A model generated the notes under the pieces. The model worked only from the letters and a program-made list of their open reading frames with translations. It ran no database searches and was not told the DNA's origin. The position numbers were made by a program, and so were the translations under genes. From assembly GCF_039871655.1 (NCBI RefSeq), contig NZ_JBDPLZ010000006.1, positions 1 through 64,000 on the forward strand: DNA of 64,000 nt, read 5' to 3'. Within the stretch, counting starts at the first letter, position 1. Every line of letters begins with the position of its first letter. Below, in pieces: positions 1-7,291 of the stretch. Source of the stretch: Actinocorallia sp039871655 (GTDB lineage Bacteria; Actinomycetota; Actinomycetes; Streptosporangiales; Streptosporangiaceae).

Positions 1-68
1 GGCAGCAGGGGCTCGATCAACGCCCACTGCTCATCGGTCAGATCCGACGGATAGGTGGGAGTACGCAC
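1..68 (-). mobile_element. IS5-type transposase, N-terminal fragment cut by window edge
   Basis: Read on the minus strand, the first 68 bases encode a peptide beginning Val-Arg-Thr-Pro-Thr-Tyr-Pro and continuing SDLTDEQWALIEPLL. This is the typical N-terminus of IS5-type DDE transposases, which cut and rejoin insertion-sequence ends. The GTG codon at 66-68 is the most plausible start. Only about 22 residues are visible because the gene leaves the window, so completeness and activity cannot be judged. No terminal inverted repeat or target duplication could be paired. Confidence 0.7.
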
Positions 69-221
69 CAACCACCCATACCCACCCCAACTGCTCCATC
101 ACGATCACCTGTCAAACACGCACTCAGAAGGGCCACTCAGGTAGGTAAAGGTCTCTTCTGGGTGGTTTGGGATAATCGAGGGAGGCAATGGGACCGTACA
201 AGACGGACGAAGGGAGTGGTC

Positions 222-668
222 ATGGCCATCGAGCAACGTCCGGGTACGGAGGATTCGGGAGAGGAGCGGAAGTCGCACCTCACGGGGTCTCCCTCGATCG
301 AGGCCGAATGGAGCGGAGGCGCCTCCGAAGAACTGCCGCGCTCGGTGACCCTGGCGGGCAACCCGCACGGGAAGGTGTCCTCGTGGGCCGTGGTGGCCAC
401 GGCGGTCGTGGCGTTCACGGTGGGCGGGATCGCGATGATCCTCAACGCGTGGGTGCTGTTCTGGGTCTGCGTGGCGGTCGTCCTGCTGATGTTCCCGGCG
501 GCGATGGCGGTGCGGATCATGGAGGACACCGTGGGATGGGCCAAGCCGACACCCGGTGAGATCACCCGCGGCAACATGACCCGGACCGCCGGGCGGGTGC
601 GCCGGGAGAGGCTTCAGGAGCTCAAGGACGCCCGGGAGGCCGAGAGCGAGCAGCAGGCCCGCAGGTAG
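222..668 (+). CDS. Small two-helix membrane protein with HGxxxSW motif
   Basis: This gene encodes a 148-residue protein of unknown function. The first ~45 residues are acidic and low in complexity. His49-Gly50 open a HGKVSSW motif, and two hydrophobic segments follow (about 54-74 and 75-96), then a charged cytoplasmic tail rich in Arg and Glu. This layout resembles the small actinobacterial HGxxPAAW-type membrane proteins, although the second half of that motif is changed here. The ATG at 222 was preferred over an upstream ATG because an AGGGAG ribosome site sits just before it. It is the first intact gene after the edge transposase and has no obvious operon partner. Confidence 0.6.
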   Translation: MAIEQRPGTEDSGEERKSHLTGSPSIEAEWSGGASEELPRSVTLAGNPHGKVSSWAVVATAVVAFTVGGIAMILNAWVLFWVCVAVVLLMFPAAMAVRIMEDTVGWAKPTPGEITRGNMTRTAGRVRRERLQELKDAREAESEQQARR

Positions 669-698
669 GACCCTCCAGGACGGGACCCTTCCGGACCG

Positions 699-1373
699 TC
701 AGAGCGTCAGGCCGAAGAGATGCAGGCGTTCGACGGCCTCCGGGACGGTCAGCGTGGGGGCGGTCTCGCCGTCCAGCGATCCGCCGGGGCCGATCTCGCG
801 GGTATGCCGCCAGTGGCCGAGCAGCAGGACGTGCAGCCGCTCGTGCTCCGGCAGCGGCTCGGGGGCCCGGTCGGGCAGAAGCAGCCAGTAGAGGTGCTCT
901 TCCCCGTCGGCGGAGCCGGTGGAAAGGCACCGCTCCAGATACACCACGGTCTCCTCGAGGACCTCGTGGACCACGAGGCGTGAGGTCGGCAGCACCGGGA
1001 TCAGGGACTCCGCCCGTCCGCCCAGCAGGCGATGGAGCTCGGGACGGCCCAGCACCACTCGTCCGCCGCCGCGGGTGACGATCTCGACCAGCAGGGCCCG
1101 CAGGAACCCCTCGGCCCCGAGGCCCGTCAGCCCGACGGGGCACTCCAGCCCCCTCACCCGGGAAAGCGCGCTGTGAGGCCCCCCTCCGCCGACCGCGGGG
1201 GGCCTCGCGTCGCGTCCGTCGCCGAGCAGGCCGGACACACCGCGCGCCAGCAGGCGGTGCAGCCCGAACAGAGCGAACATCAGCAGGAGCGCCAGGCCGA
1301 AAGCCGGTTCCCGCCAGGACGGCGAGCCCTGCGGTTCCAGGAAGACGGCGCCGGGCATCGCACGGCTGAACAC
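699..1373 (-). CDS. Membrane-anchored protein of unknown function
   Basis: This gene encodes a 224-residue protein that I do not recognise. It has a short N-terminus, one hydrophobic segment at about residues 24-38, and a soluble domain of about 180 residues rich in Leu, Glu and Arg. Codon use is high-GC in third positions, as in its neighbours, so it is probably a real gene. It converges with the small membrane protein ending at 668. No catalytic motif or conserved domain is visible to the eye. Confidence 0.5.
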   Translation of the reverse strand: MFSRAMPGAVFLEPQGSPSWREPAFGLALLLMFALFGLHRLLARGVSGLLGDGRDARPPAVGGGGPHSALSRVRGLECPVGLTGLGAEGFLRALLVEIVTRGGGRVVLGRPELHRLLGGRAESLIPVLPTSRLVVHEVLEETVVYLERCLSTGSADGEEHLYWLLLPDRAPEPLPEHERLHVLLLGHWRHTREIGPGGSLDGETAPTLTVPEAVERLHLFGLTL

Positions 1374-1473
1374 AGGCGGCCACCTTCCCCCCGAACGATG
1401 ACCTGTGAGCCGTCATGCAATCAGCGAGGCCGCCTTCCGCTCGCGGCACACACGGAGCGTTAGCGAGCTGTGA

Positions 1474-2094
1474 TCACAGATCGACGCCCTCGCCCGGTCC
1501 CAGACGGATGTATTCGGGCGCGGTGAGCGAGCTCAGCATCCGATCGAACACCGCCACGCCCTCGCCGCTGAGGATCGCCTCGTGGATGGGGTGGACCCTG
1601 CGGGGGGCCACCCGGTCGATGTAGTCGGTCCCCTCGCTCAGCTTCATCCACGGTGCCGCCGTCGGCGCGAGCAGCGTGTGCACCGGCAGGTCGGGGACGG
1701 TGAAGCTGTCGCCCGGGTGGAAGATCCCGTCGAAGTAGTAGCCGACGTTCTCGATGACGGGGATCGACGGGTGGATGACGGCGTGCTTCTCGCCGAACAC
1801 CTTGACCGTCATCCCCGCGGCCTCGATGACGTCCCCGTGCCGGACCTCGGTGAACGGGGTTCCCTTCAGGAACTCCGACAGGGACGGCGGCCCGTAGATC
1901 CGCAGGTCGGGACGGCGCTCCTTGAGGCCGCGCACGGCCTCGGGGTCCAGGTGGTCGAAGTGCACGTGGGTGATGAGGACGACGTCCGGGTCCTCGAGCG
2001 GTTCGGGGCCGGAGAAGGCCCCGGGGTCGACGACGAGCCGGCCTTCGGAGGTCTCGAACCGGACACAGGAGTGCGGGAACTTCACCATTCTCAT
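1474..2094 (-). CDS. MBL-fold metal-dependent hydrolase (UlaG-like)
   Basis: This 206-residue protein belongs to the metallo-beta-lactamase fold. The metal-binding motif THVHFDHLD supplies His43, His45, Asp47 and His48. Later metal ligands fit HPGDS and the C-terminal VHPIHEA segment. The start MRMVKFPHS resembles the usual N-terminus of the UlaG-like branch. Several in-frame ATGs lie just upstream (to 2106), so the start is uncertain by a few codons. The substrate cannot be deduced. The gene is divergent from the Toprim gene at 2217 and shares its roughly 120-base upstream region. Confidence 0.8.
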   Translation of the reverse strand: MRMVKFPHSCVRFETSEGRLVVDPGAFSGPEPLEDPDVVLITHVHFDHLDPEAVRGLKERRPDLRIYGPPSLSEFLKGTPFTEVRHGDVIEAAGMTVKVFGEKHAVIHPSIPVIENVGYYFDGIFHPGDSFTVPDLPVHTLLAPTAAPWMKLSEGTDYIDRVAPRRVHPIHEAILSGEGVAVFDRMLSSLTAPEYIRLGPGEGVDL

Positions 2095-2216
2095 GGCTCT
2101 CATCATTCCCCACCCCCGTCCGCGAGCCCCGAAAGGATCGGAGGTATGTCCCGAAAAACTGGGTATGAGCGCTTTGAGGAACTTCCCCGCCTCGCCGGCA
2201 CGAGGGGAGTCCCGCC

Positions 2217-3182
2217 ATGTCAGAAAACCCGGCATTCCAGACGTCCGAAAACCCGCTGGAACTCGCCCACGGCTTCTTCCGGACACGACGGCCCGCCAGT
2301 TGGGTCCCCGCCTACCTGGACGCGCGCGGCTTCCCCGAACCCGTGCAACGCCGCTTCGAGATCGGCTACGCGCCCCCGGGCTGGCGCGCTCTCACCGAAC
2401 GGCTCCTCGGACACGGCGTCCACGAGAACCACCTGATCGCCCTGGGACTGGCCCGCCGCTCCCGGCACGGACGGCTCTACGACTTCTTCCGCGACCGCGT
2501 CATGTTCCCCGTCCGCGACCAGCACGGCGTCCTCGTCGGCTTCATCGGCCGCACAGCCGACGGCGTGGGCGGCCCGCGTTACCTGAACAGCCCCGACAGC
2601 GCCGTCTTCCACAAAGGAAACCTCCTCTACCGCCCCGACAGAGGCCCCCGAGGACGCACCGTCGTGGTCGAAGGCCCCCTGGACGCCATCGCCGTGCGCC
2701 TGGCCGGATTCCGCGCCCTCGCCCCGTGCGGAACCCGGCTGACCTCGGAACAGGCCGCGCTCCTGGGCGACGACGTCCTCCTCGCCCTGGACGGAGACCT
2801 CAGCGGCCGGCGCGGCACCGTCCAGGCCTGGCGGCAGCTCTCCCGCCTGCGCGGGCCGGTCCACGCCGTGCTCCTCCCCGAGGGCGAGGACCCCGCCGAC
2901 CTCTTCGGGAAAGGCGGCCCCGAAGCGGTCCGGGCCGCCCTGGCGCATGAGCGCCTCCTGGTGGACCTCGTCCTCGACACCGTCCTCGAACACCGCTCCC
3001 TGCGGTTCGTGGACGAGCGGGTGGCCGCCGCCCACGCCGCCGCCGGGCTCATCGCCGCCCTCCCCCCGGAGCAGGTGGCCCGCCAGGTCGCCAGGACCGC
3101 CGCCCGGCTCGGCTTCGCCCCCTCCGACATCACCTCCTATGTCGTCGCCGCGCTCTCCGACCGGATGACCAGGCGTTTCTGA
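2217..3182 (+). CDS. Toprim-domain protein resembling the DnaG catalytic core
   Basis: This 321-residue protein resembles the primase N-terminal catalytic lobe plus Toprim domain. The segment DFFRDRVMFPVRDQHGVLVGF (residues 89-109) matches the DnaG core, Glu152 in VVVEGPLDA is the Toprim acidic residue, and LDGD (191-194) is the DxD metal site. The CHC2 zinc finger and the DnaB-interacting C-terminal domain of housekeeping DnaG (about 600 residues) are missing, so this is not the replicative primase. Such short proteins are common on actinobacterial accessory elements. A transposase fragment and a TnpB element flank it, which fits an accessory origin. Whether it makes primers is unknown. Confidence 0.75.
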   Translation: MSENPAFQTSENPLELAHGFFRTRRPASWVPAYLDARGFPEPVQRRFEIGYAPPGWRALTERLLGHGVHENHLIALGLARRSRHGRLYDFFRDRVMFPVRDQHGVLVGFIGRTADGVGGPRYLNSPDSAVFHKGNLLYRPDRGPRGRTVVVEGPLDAIAVRLAGFRALAPCGTRLTSEQAALLGDDVLLALDGDLSGRRGTVQAWRQLSRLRGPVHAVLLPEGEDPADLFGKGGPEAVRAALAHERLLVDLVLDTVLEHRSLRFVDERVAAAHAAAGLIAALPPEQVARQVARTAARLGFAPSDITSYVVAALSDRMTRRF

Positions 3183-3188
3183 GTATCC

Positions 3189-4793
3189 CTACGGATAGGA
3201 AAAAGCCGATCTACCTGCAGGATCGCGGCATGACCACCTGCCCCGCCTGCGGTTTCCCCCTCCCGCAGGACCCCCCAGACCGCTGCCCCGCGGCCTTCTG
3301 CGGCTTCCGTTGCTGATTTCATAGTCGGAGATCAGCACCCCCGGCCTTTCGACCGGGAAGGTCCGTAACAGTGACACCACGGCCGCAGGGGCCGGGTGTC
3401 CGTTGACGGTCCTCGCTTCCTTCCCTCGCTGGTGCGGTGGTTTCGCGCCGCCTGCCCGTCCCGTCCCGGCCGTGCGGCCGGGTCGGGTGGTGCGGGTCTT
3501 ACAGTCGGCTCCACGAGGCTTCGGCGCCGAGGCGCCCAGGTCTCCGGCCACTCCGGTACCTGTTGACACACTCGCCGCGAGGGCGAGGAGATTGCGGGCC
3601 GCGTTCTCATCCCGGTCCAGGACCAGAGGGCAGGCGTCGCAGTCGAACACCCGGACGTGCAGCGGCAGCTTGGCTTTCACCGCACCACACCCCGAGCAGG
3701 TCTTCGAAGAGGGAAACCACCTGTCCGCCACGATCGTGGGGCAGGCATAGCGGCGGCCCTTGTAGGTCAGCTGACGCCGGAGCTGTCCGAACCCGGCGTC
3801 GGCGACCCGGCGTGACAGTCTCCGGTTCCTGAGCATTCCGGCGACGTTGAGGTCCTCCACCACCACGGTCGCGTACTCGGCCCGAACGCTCGTGGTCAAC
3901 TTGTGCAGGGTGTCCTGGCGCAGGTTCGCCACCCGGTGCTGCACCCGGTTGCGCTCGGCGTTCGCCTTCACCCACCGCTTCGACGGCTCCTGCCCGGCAC
4001 GCCGGGCAGGGCCCCGGCGGCGCGAGACACGCCGGGACAGGTGCCGGAGCTTCTTCAACGCCGTCTCGTAATGCCGGGGGTTGGGGATGTAGCGGACCTC
4101 TCCGCGGCTGTCGGCCAGGACCGCCAGGTGCTTGACTCCCAGGTCGATACCGACCGCAGTGCCGGGCCGGGCGACGCGCTGGATGTCCCGCTGCACTTCG
4201 ACCTGAAAGGACACCAGCCACCGACCCCGCTCATACCCCACCGTGGCCGCCAGGATCCTCGCGGTCCCGGCCACGAGGCGGCGGTGGAGCTTGCGAGTGG
4301 ACTCATGCGTGCGCATCGTGCCCAGCCGCGGCAGGGTGATATGCCTGCGATCAGGCTCCAGACGGATTGTGCCGGTGGTGAACCGGCACGACAGCGGCGT
4401 CTTGTGCTTGGCCTTGTAGCGCGGCCTCCCCACCCGCCCGCCCCTGCGCCTGCCCTGCTTGGACTTGGCGTAGTTGTCGAACGCGGCTGCGGCGCCCGCC
4501 AGGCCGGTGCTGTAGGCCTCTTTGGAGTTCTCCGCCCACCAGTCGGCGAAGCGCGGGTCGGTGCGCTTGGCCTCGTTGAACGCCTTGCGCAGCTCGGGCA
4601 GCGACCACGGCCGCCACTCCGTCAGCTCCTCGCCGCTGAGGCCGTAGGTCTGCTCGGCCCCGCGCTGCCGCCAGGACGCCGTCACCCAGCCCACCGCCCA
4701 GTTATAGGCGGTGCGGGCCGCACCGCAGTGCGACCGCAACGCCGCCTCCTGGCCCGCGTTGGGGTCCAGAGCGAACCGGTAGGCCTGCACCAC
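3189..4793 (-). CDS. tnpB: TnpB-family RNA-guided nuclease (IS200/IS605 OrfB)
   Basis: This protein has all TnpB hallmarks. The N-terminus is VVQAYRFALDPN. The RuvC I aspartate is in GIDLGVKHLAVL (Asp217), the RuvC II glutamate in VVVEDLNVAGM (Glu313), a zinc finger has Cys366/369 and Cys385/388, and RuvC III lies in DRDENAARN. TnpB nucleases cut DNA guided by an RNA made from the element's right end and help retain the transposon. The GTG at 4793 was chosen because it gives the usual family N-terminus; the open frame continues upstream to 4925. No TnpA transposase is adjacent, so this is a solo element. The frame runs past the expected end, through the stem-loops at 3312-3357, into flanking DNA before stopping at 3189. 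The last ~50 residues are therefore probably not conserved. Confidence 0.9.
   Translation of the reverse strand: MVQAYRFALDPNAGQEAALRSHCGAARTAYNWAVGWVTASWRQRGAEQTYGLSGEELTEWRPWSLPELRKAFNEAKRTDPRFADWWAENSKEAYSTGLAGAAAAFDNYAKSKQGRRRGGRVGRPRYKAKHKTPLSCRFTTGTIRLEPDRRHITLPRLGTMRTHESTRKLHRRLVAGTARILAATVGYERGRWLVSFQVEVQRDIQRVARPGTAVGIDLGVKHLAVLADSRGEVRYIPNPRHYETALKKLRHLSRRVSRRRGPARRAGQEPSKRWVKANAERNRVQHRVANLRQDTLHKLTTSVRAEYATVVVEDLNVAGMLRNRRLSRRVADAGFGQLRRQLTYKGRRYACPTIVADRWFPSSKTCSGCGAVKAKLPLHVRVFDCDACPLVLDRDENAARNLLALAASVSTGTGVAGDLGASAPKPRGADCKTRTTRPGRTAGTGRAGGAKPPHQRGKEARTVNGHPAPAAVVSLLRTFPVERPGVLISDYEISNGSRRRPRGSGLGGPAGGGNRRRGRWSCRDPAGRSAFSYP
3230..3316 (+). pseudogene. 28-residue cysteine-rich zinc-ribbon N-terminus, probably truncated by the TnpB element
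   Basis: This tiny reading frame begins ATG ACC ACC TGC and encodes 28 residues with five cysteines (positions 4, 7, 19, 24 and 28), in a CxxC...C pattern typical of an N-terminal zinc ribbon. Its stop codon lies inside the first stem-loop of the adjacent TnpB element's right end (3312-3336). The stop is therefore probably supplied by the insertion, which would make this the start of a longer interrupted gene. The matching 3' part may be the truncated membrane protein beyond the element (5006-5809). A stand-alone zinc peptide is the alternative. Confidence 0.45.
3312..3357 (-). ncRNA. Putative TnpB guide-RNA (omega/reRNA) 3' scaffold stem-loops
   Basis: On the tnpB strand, two perfect hairpins lie at the end of the gene. 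The first (3340-3357) has a 7-bp stem closed by a GAAA tetraloop: CCCGGTC-GAAA-GGCCGGG, with one G-T pair. The second (3312-3336) pairs GCTGAT with ATCAGC around a 13-base loop. Stable stem-loops overlapping the 3' end of tnpB are what is known for omega RNAs, whose guide is the flanking sequence just past the element end. The guide would then lie just below 3312. The exact element boundary is not determined. Confidence 0.55.
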
Positions 4794-5005
4794 GCAGCCG
4801 GGACGCGGCCGGAACTTCCTCACTCCCCGGCCCCCTCTCTGGCGCGTGGTCTGCGGGCAGCGGCATCGAACACTACTACAAGTAATGGTCTGGTCACACA
4901 ATGGTCGAGAGGGTCCGTTACGCACTGCTGGAGCTACTGCCCAGCGGACTTCACATCGTTATGGATGCCTACATCTGGCCATGAAACCGGGAGCAATTAC
5001 TTAAC

Positions 5006-5809
5006 CCCCTGCCCCTGCTGGCCTTCGCCCACATCGACACGACCCCGTACGAGTCCACCACCGCCCTGCTGCTCGACGCGGCGCTGACGTCGCTCGTCCT
5101 GCGCCGCCGGTCGTCCCGTGTCGCCTTCCTCTGCGCTATGGCCGTCCTGGCCTGGACGCTGGTGATCCTCGTCGTCTACTCCGCCCAGCACCTCCGCCGG
5201 CTGGACGAGCAGCTGATCGCCGCCGTGCTCTTGGCGGTCGCCGCGCTCCTGGCCCATCTCTGGTCCCGCGAGCACCGTCTCGGCGCCGTTCTCACCGGGC
5301 TGGCCGCCATCGCGGCCGTCGCCCTCCCCCTCCAGAGCGTCCTGCCCAGGACCCACCTGACCACGGCGGTCTCCTTGGCGGCCCTGATCCCCCTCCTGGC
5401 GACCGCGCGGCCCGACATGTGGCACCGACCCACCGCGCCGGCCCGCGTTGTCTCCTGGGTCTTCCTGGCCCTGATGGGCTTCTACTCCCTGGAGACTTTC
5501 GTGGGCGCGGTCCTGGGCGCCGAGTCGATGATGCCCGACCCCGCCCCGATCATCCTCGGCATGATCGCGCTCGGCATGGCCACCGAACGGCTCCGGCCCA
5601 CCGTCGTCGCCTTCGCCGCGCTGGCGCTCTACTCCGCCCCGTACGCGCTGTCGTTCGGCGACGAGGCCGTGCGCAACTGGCAGACGGCGGTTCTCTGCCT
5701 GCTGATCCCGCTCGCCGCGGGAATCCTCCTGCTCTCCCTCGGCGCGACCTACGAACGGCATCTGCGCCGGGCGCACGACCTGTACACCCGCCTCTCGGCG
5801 ATGCACTGA
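5006..5809 (+). pseudogene. 5'-truncated polytopic membrane protein next to the TnpB element
   Basis: From the ATG at 5138 this frame encodes 223 residues with about six or seven hydrophobic segments (for example VLAWTLVILVVYSA and VVSWVFLALMGFYSLETF). The same frame stays open and keeps membrane-protein character back to about 5006, just after an in-frame TAA at 5003, with no usual start codon there. This suggests that the original N-terminus was lost when the TnpB element inserted immediately upstream. A zinc-ribbon start that could belong to the same gene survives on the other side of the element (3230). Function is unknown. It may still be expressed from the internal ATG. Confidence 0.6.
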
Positions 5810-6043
5810 TCAGCCGCGCGCCGGCAGGGGGTCGTGCTCCTTGCCGGTGCCGCCGCACATCCGGCACGGCTCGTCCACCCGGACCCAGCCGATGACGCCG
5901 CCCGCCTCGCGCTGGGGCTTCTCCGGACGCCACCAGCCCGAGCCGGTGCAGAACCGGCAGACCAGATCGTCCCGGTCGCACCACCCGCAGGAGTCGAGGC
6001 CGCACCGCTCCGGGATCATCGGCACAGTCCGGTGCCGTCGCAC
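5810..6043 (-). CDS. Small CxxCxGxG zinc-finger protein
   Basis: This 77-residue protein has the repeat CRFCTGSGWW and CRMCGGTGK. These are DnaJ-type CxxCxGxG zinc-binding units, preceded by two more cysteine pairs (CGLDSCGWC). It lacks a J domain, so it is not a DnaJ co-chaperone. It overlaps the end of a second protein with the same motif (6016-6168) by about 28 bases, so the pair is probably co-transcribed and came from a duplication. The GTG at the right end is used here; an internal ATG (MIPERCG) is an alternative start. Function is unknown. Confidence 0.6.
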   Translation of the reverse strand: MRRHRTVPMIPERCGLDSCGWCDRDDLVCRFCTGSGWWRPEKPQREAGGVIGWVRVDEPCRMCGGTGKEHDPLPARG

Positions 6044-6168
6044 ACATGGCAGTTCTCCACGCTGTCCACCCAGGTCACCGAACCGTCCTCCTGCTGCCGG
6101 GGGCGCTGGTAGATGATCCGCCCCGACCCGTCACAGTGTCCACAAGGCGGTGGATCGTCCTTCGCCAA
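6016..6168 (-). CDS. Small CxxCxGxG zinc-finger protein, second copy
   Basis: This is a 50-residue reading frame with two DnaJ-like zinc units, CGHCDGSG (Cys9/Cys12) and CHVCDGTG (Cys40/Cys43), spaced as in small actinobacterial zinc-finger proteins. The longest frame reaches 6282, but that start would almost touch the divergent pyrD start. I therefore chose the TTG at 6168, which gives a MAKDDPPPCGHC start with an AGAGGGGG purine run upstream. Its 3' end overlaps the related gene at 5810-6043. The start is the main uncertainty. Confidence 0.5.
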   Translation of the reverse strand: MAKDDPPPCGHCDGSGRIIYQRPRQQEDGSVTWVDSVENCHVCDGTGLCR

Positions 6169-6283
6169 CCCACACCCACCCCCTCTCGCACGGCGACCGT
6201 CCCCAGGATGACCCGCGAACCCCGCGACGTCCACCGCCCCCCGCGACCATGCGTGTCGCGGCCCCCTGAAAGAATGCGACATC

Positions 6284-7291
6284 GTGTACGCGCTGCTGTT
6301 CTCCCAGGTCCTCCGCCGGATCGACGCCGAGAAGGTTCACCATCTGACCATCGGGCTGCTGCGCGTGATCCAGGCGATCCCCGGCCTGCCCTGGCTGCTG
6401 CGCAGGCTGCTGGGCCCCAGGGGCCCCGAGGTCGAGGCGCTCGGCCTGCGCTTCCCCGGTCCGCTCGGCCTGGCCGCCGGGTTCGACAAGGACGCCCGGG
6501 TCTACGAGGCGCTCGCCGGGTTCGGGTTCGGCCACGTCGAGGTCGGGACGATCACCGGTGAGCCCCAGCCGGGCAACCCGCGCCCCCGGCTGTTCCGGCT
6601 GCCGCCCGACCGGGCCGTCGTCAACCGGATGGGCTTCAACAACCGGGGCGCGGCCGACGCGGTGAAGAGGCTGCGCCGCGAACGCGACGTCGTCGTCGGC
6701 GTGAACATCGGCAAGACCAAGGCGGTGCCCGAGGAGGAGGCGGCCTCCGACTACGTGAAGTCGACGAGGCTGCTGGCCCCGCTCGCCGACTACCTGGTCG
6801 TCAACGTCAGCTCCCCCAACACCCCGGGGCTGCGCGACCTCCAGGCGGTCGCGCATCTGCGCCCGCTGCTCAGGGCGGTGCAGGAGGCCAAGGGGACCAC
6901 CCCGCTGCTGGTCAAGATCGCCCCCGACCTGGCCGACGAGGACGTGGACGCCGTCGCCGACCTCGCGCTCGAGCTGGGCCTGGACGGCATCATCGCGACC
7001 AACACCACGATCTCGCGGGAGGGCCTGCGCGGCGACCCCGCCGTCGCGGCGCAGGCGGGCGGCCTGTCCGGCGCGCCCGTCAAGCGCCGTTCGGTGGAGG
7101 TGCTCAGGCGGCTGAAGGCCCGGACCGGCGACCGGCTCACCCTGATCTCGGTCGGCGGCGTCGAGACCGCCGACGACGTGCGGGAACGGCTGGCCGCCGG
7201 GGCGACCCTCGTCCAGGGCTACACCGGCATGATCTACGGTGGCCCGCTCTGGGCCTACAGGATCAACCGGGAGCTGCGCCGGGGCCGCTAA
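6284..7291 (+). CDS. pyrD: Dihydroorotate dehydrogenase (quinone), class 2
   Basis: PyrD oxidises dihydroorotate to orotate, the fourth step of UMP synthesis, passing electrons to membrane quinones through FMN. The 335-residue length, the amphipathic N-terminal region (residues 1-40) and the serine-containing active-site segment VNVSSPNTPGLRDL identify the membrane-associated class 2 enzyme. FMN-binding segments include LAAGFDKDA, NRMGFNN and ISVGGVETADD. It starts with GTG. Other pyrimidine genes are not adjacent, which is usual for class 2 pyrD. Its stop overlaps by four bases the stop of the convergent methyltransferase gene. Confidence 0.95.
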   Translation: MYALLFSQVLRRIDAEKVHHLTIGLLRVIQAIPGLPWLLRRLLGPRGPEVEALGLRFPGPLGLAAGFDKDARVYEALAGFGFGHVEVGTITGEPQPGNPRPRLFRLPPDRAVVNRMGFNNRGAADAVKRLRRERDVVVGVNIGKTKAVPEEEAASDYVKSTRLLAPLADYLVVNVSSPNTPGLRDLQAVAHLRPLLRAVQEAKGTTPLLVKIAPDLADEDVDAVADLALELGLDGIIATNTTISREGLRGDPAVAAQAGGLSGAPVKRRSVEVLRRLKARTGDRLTLISVGGVETADDVRERLAAGATLVQGYTGMIYGGPLWAYRINRELRRGR

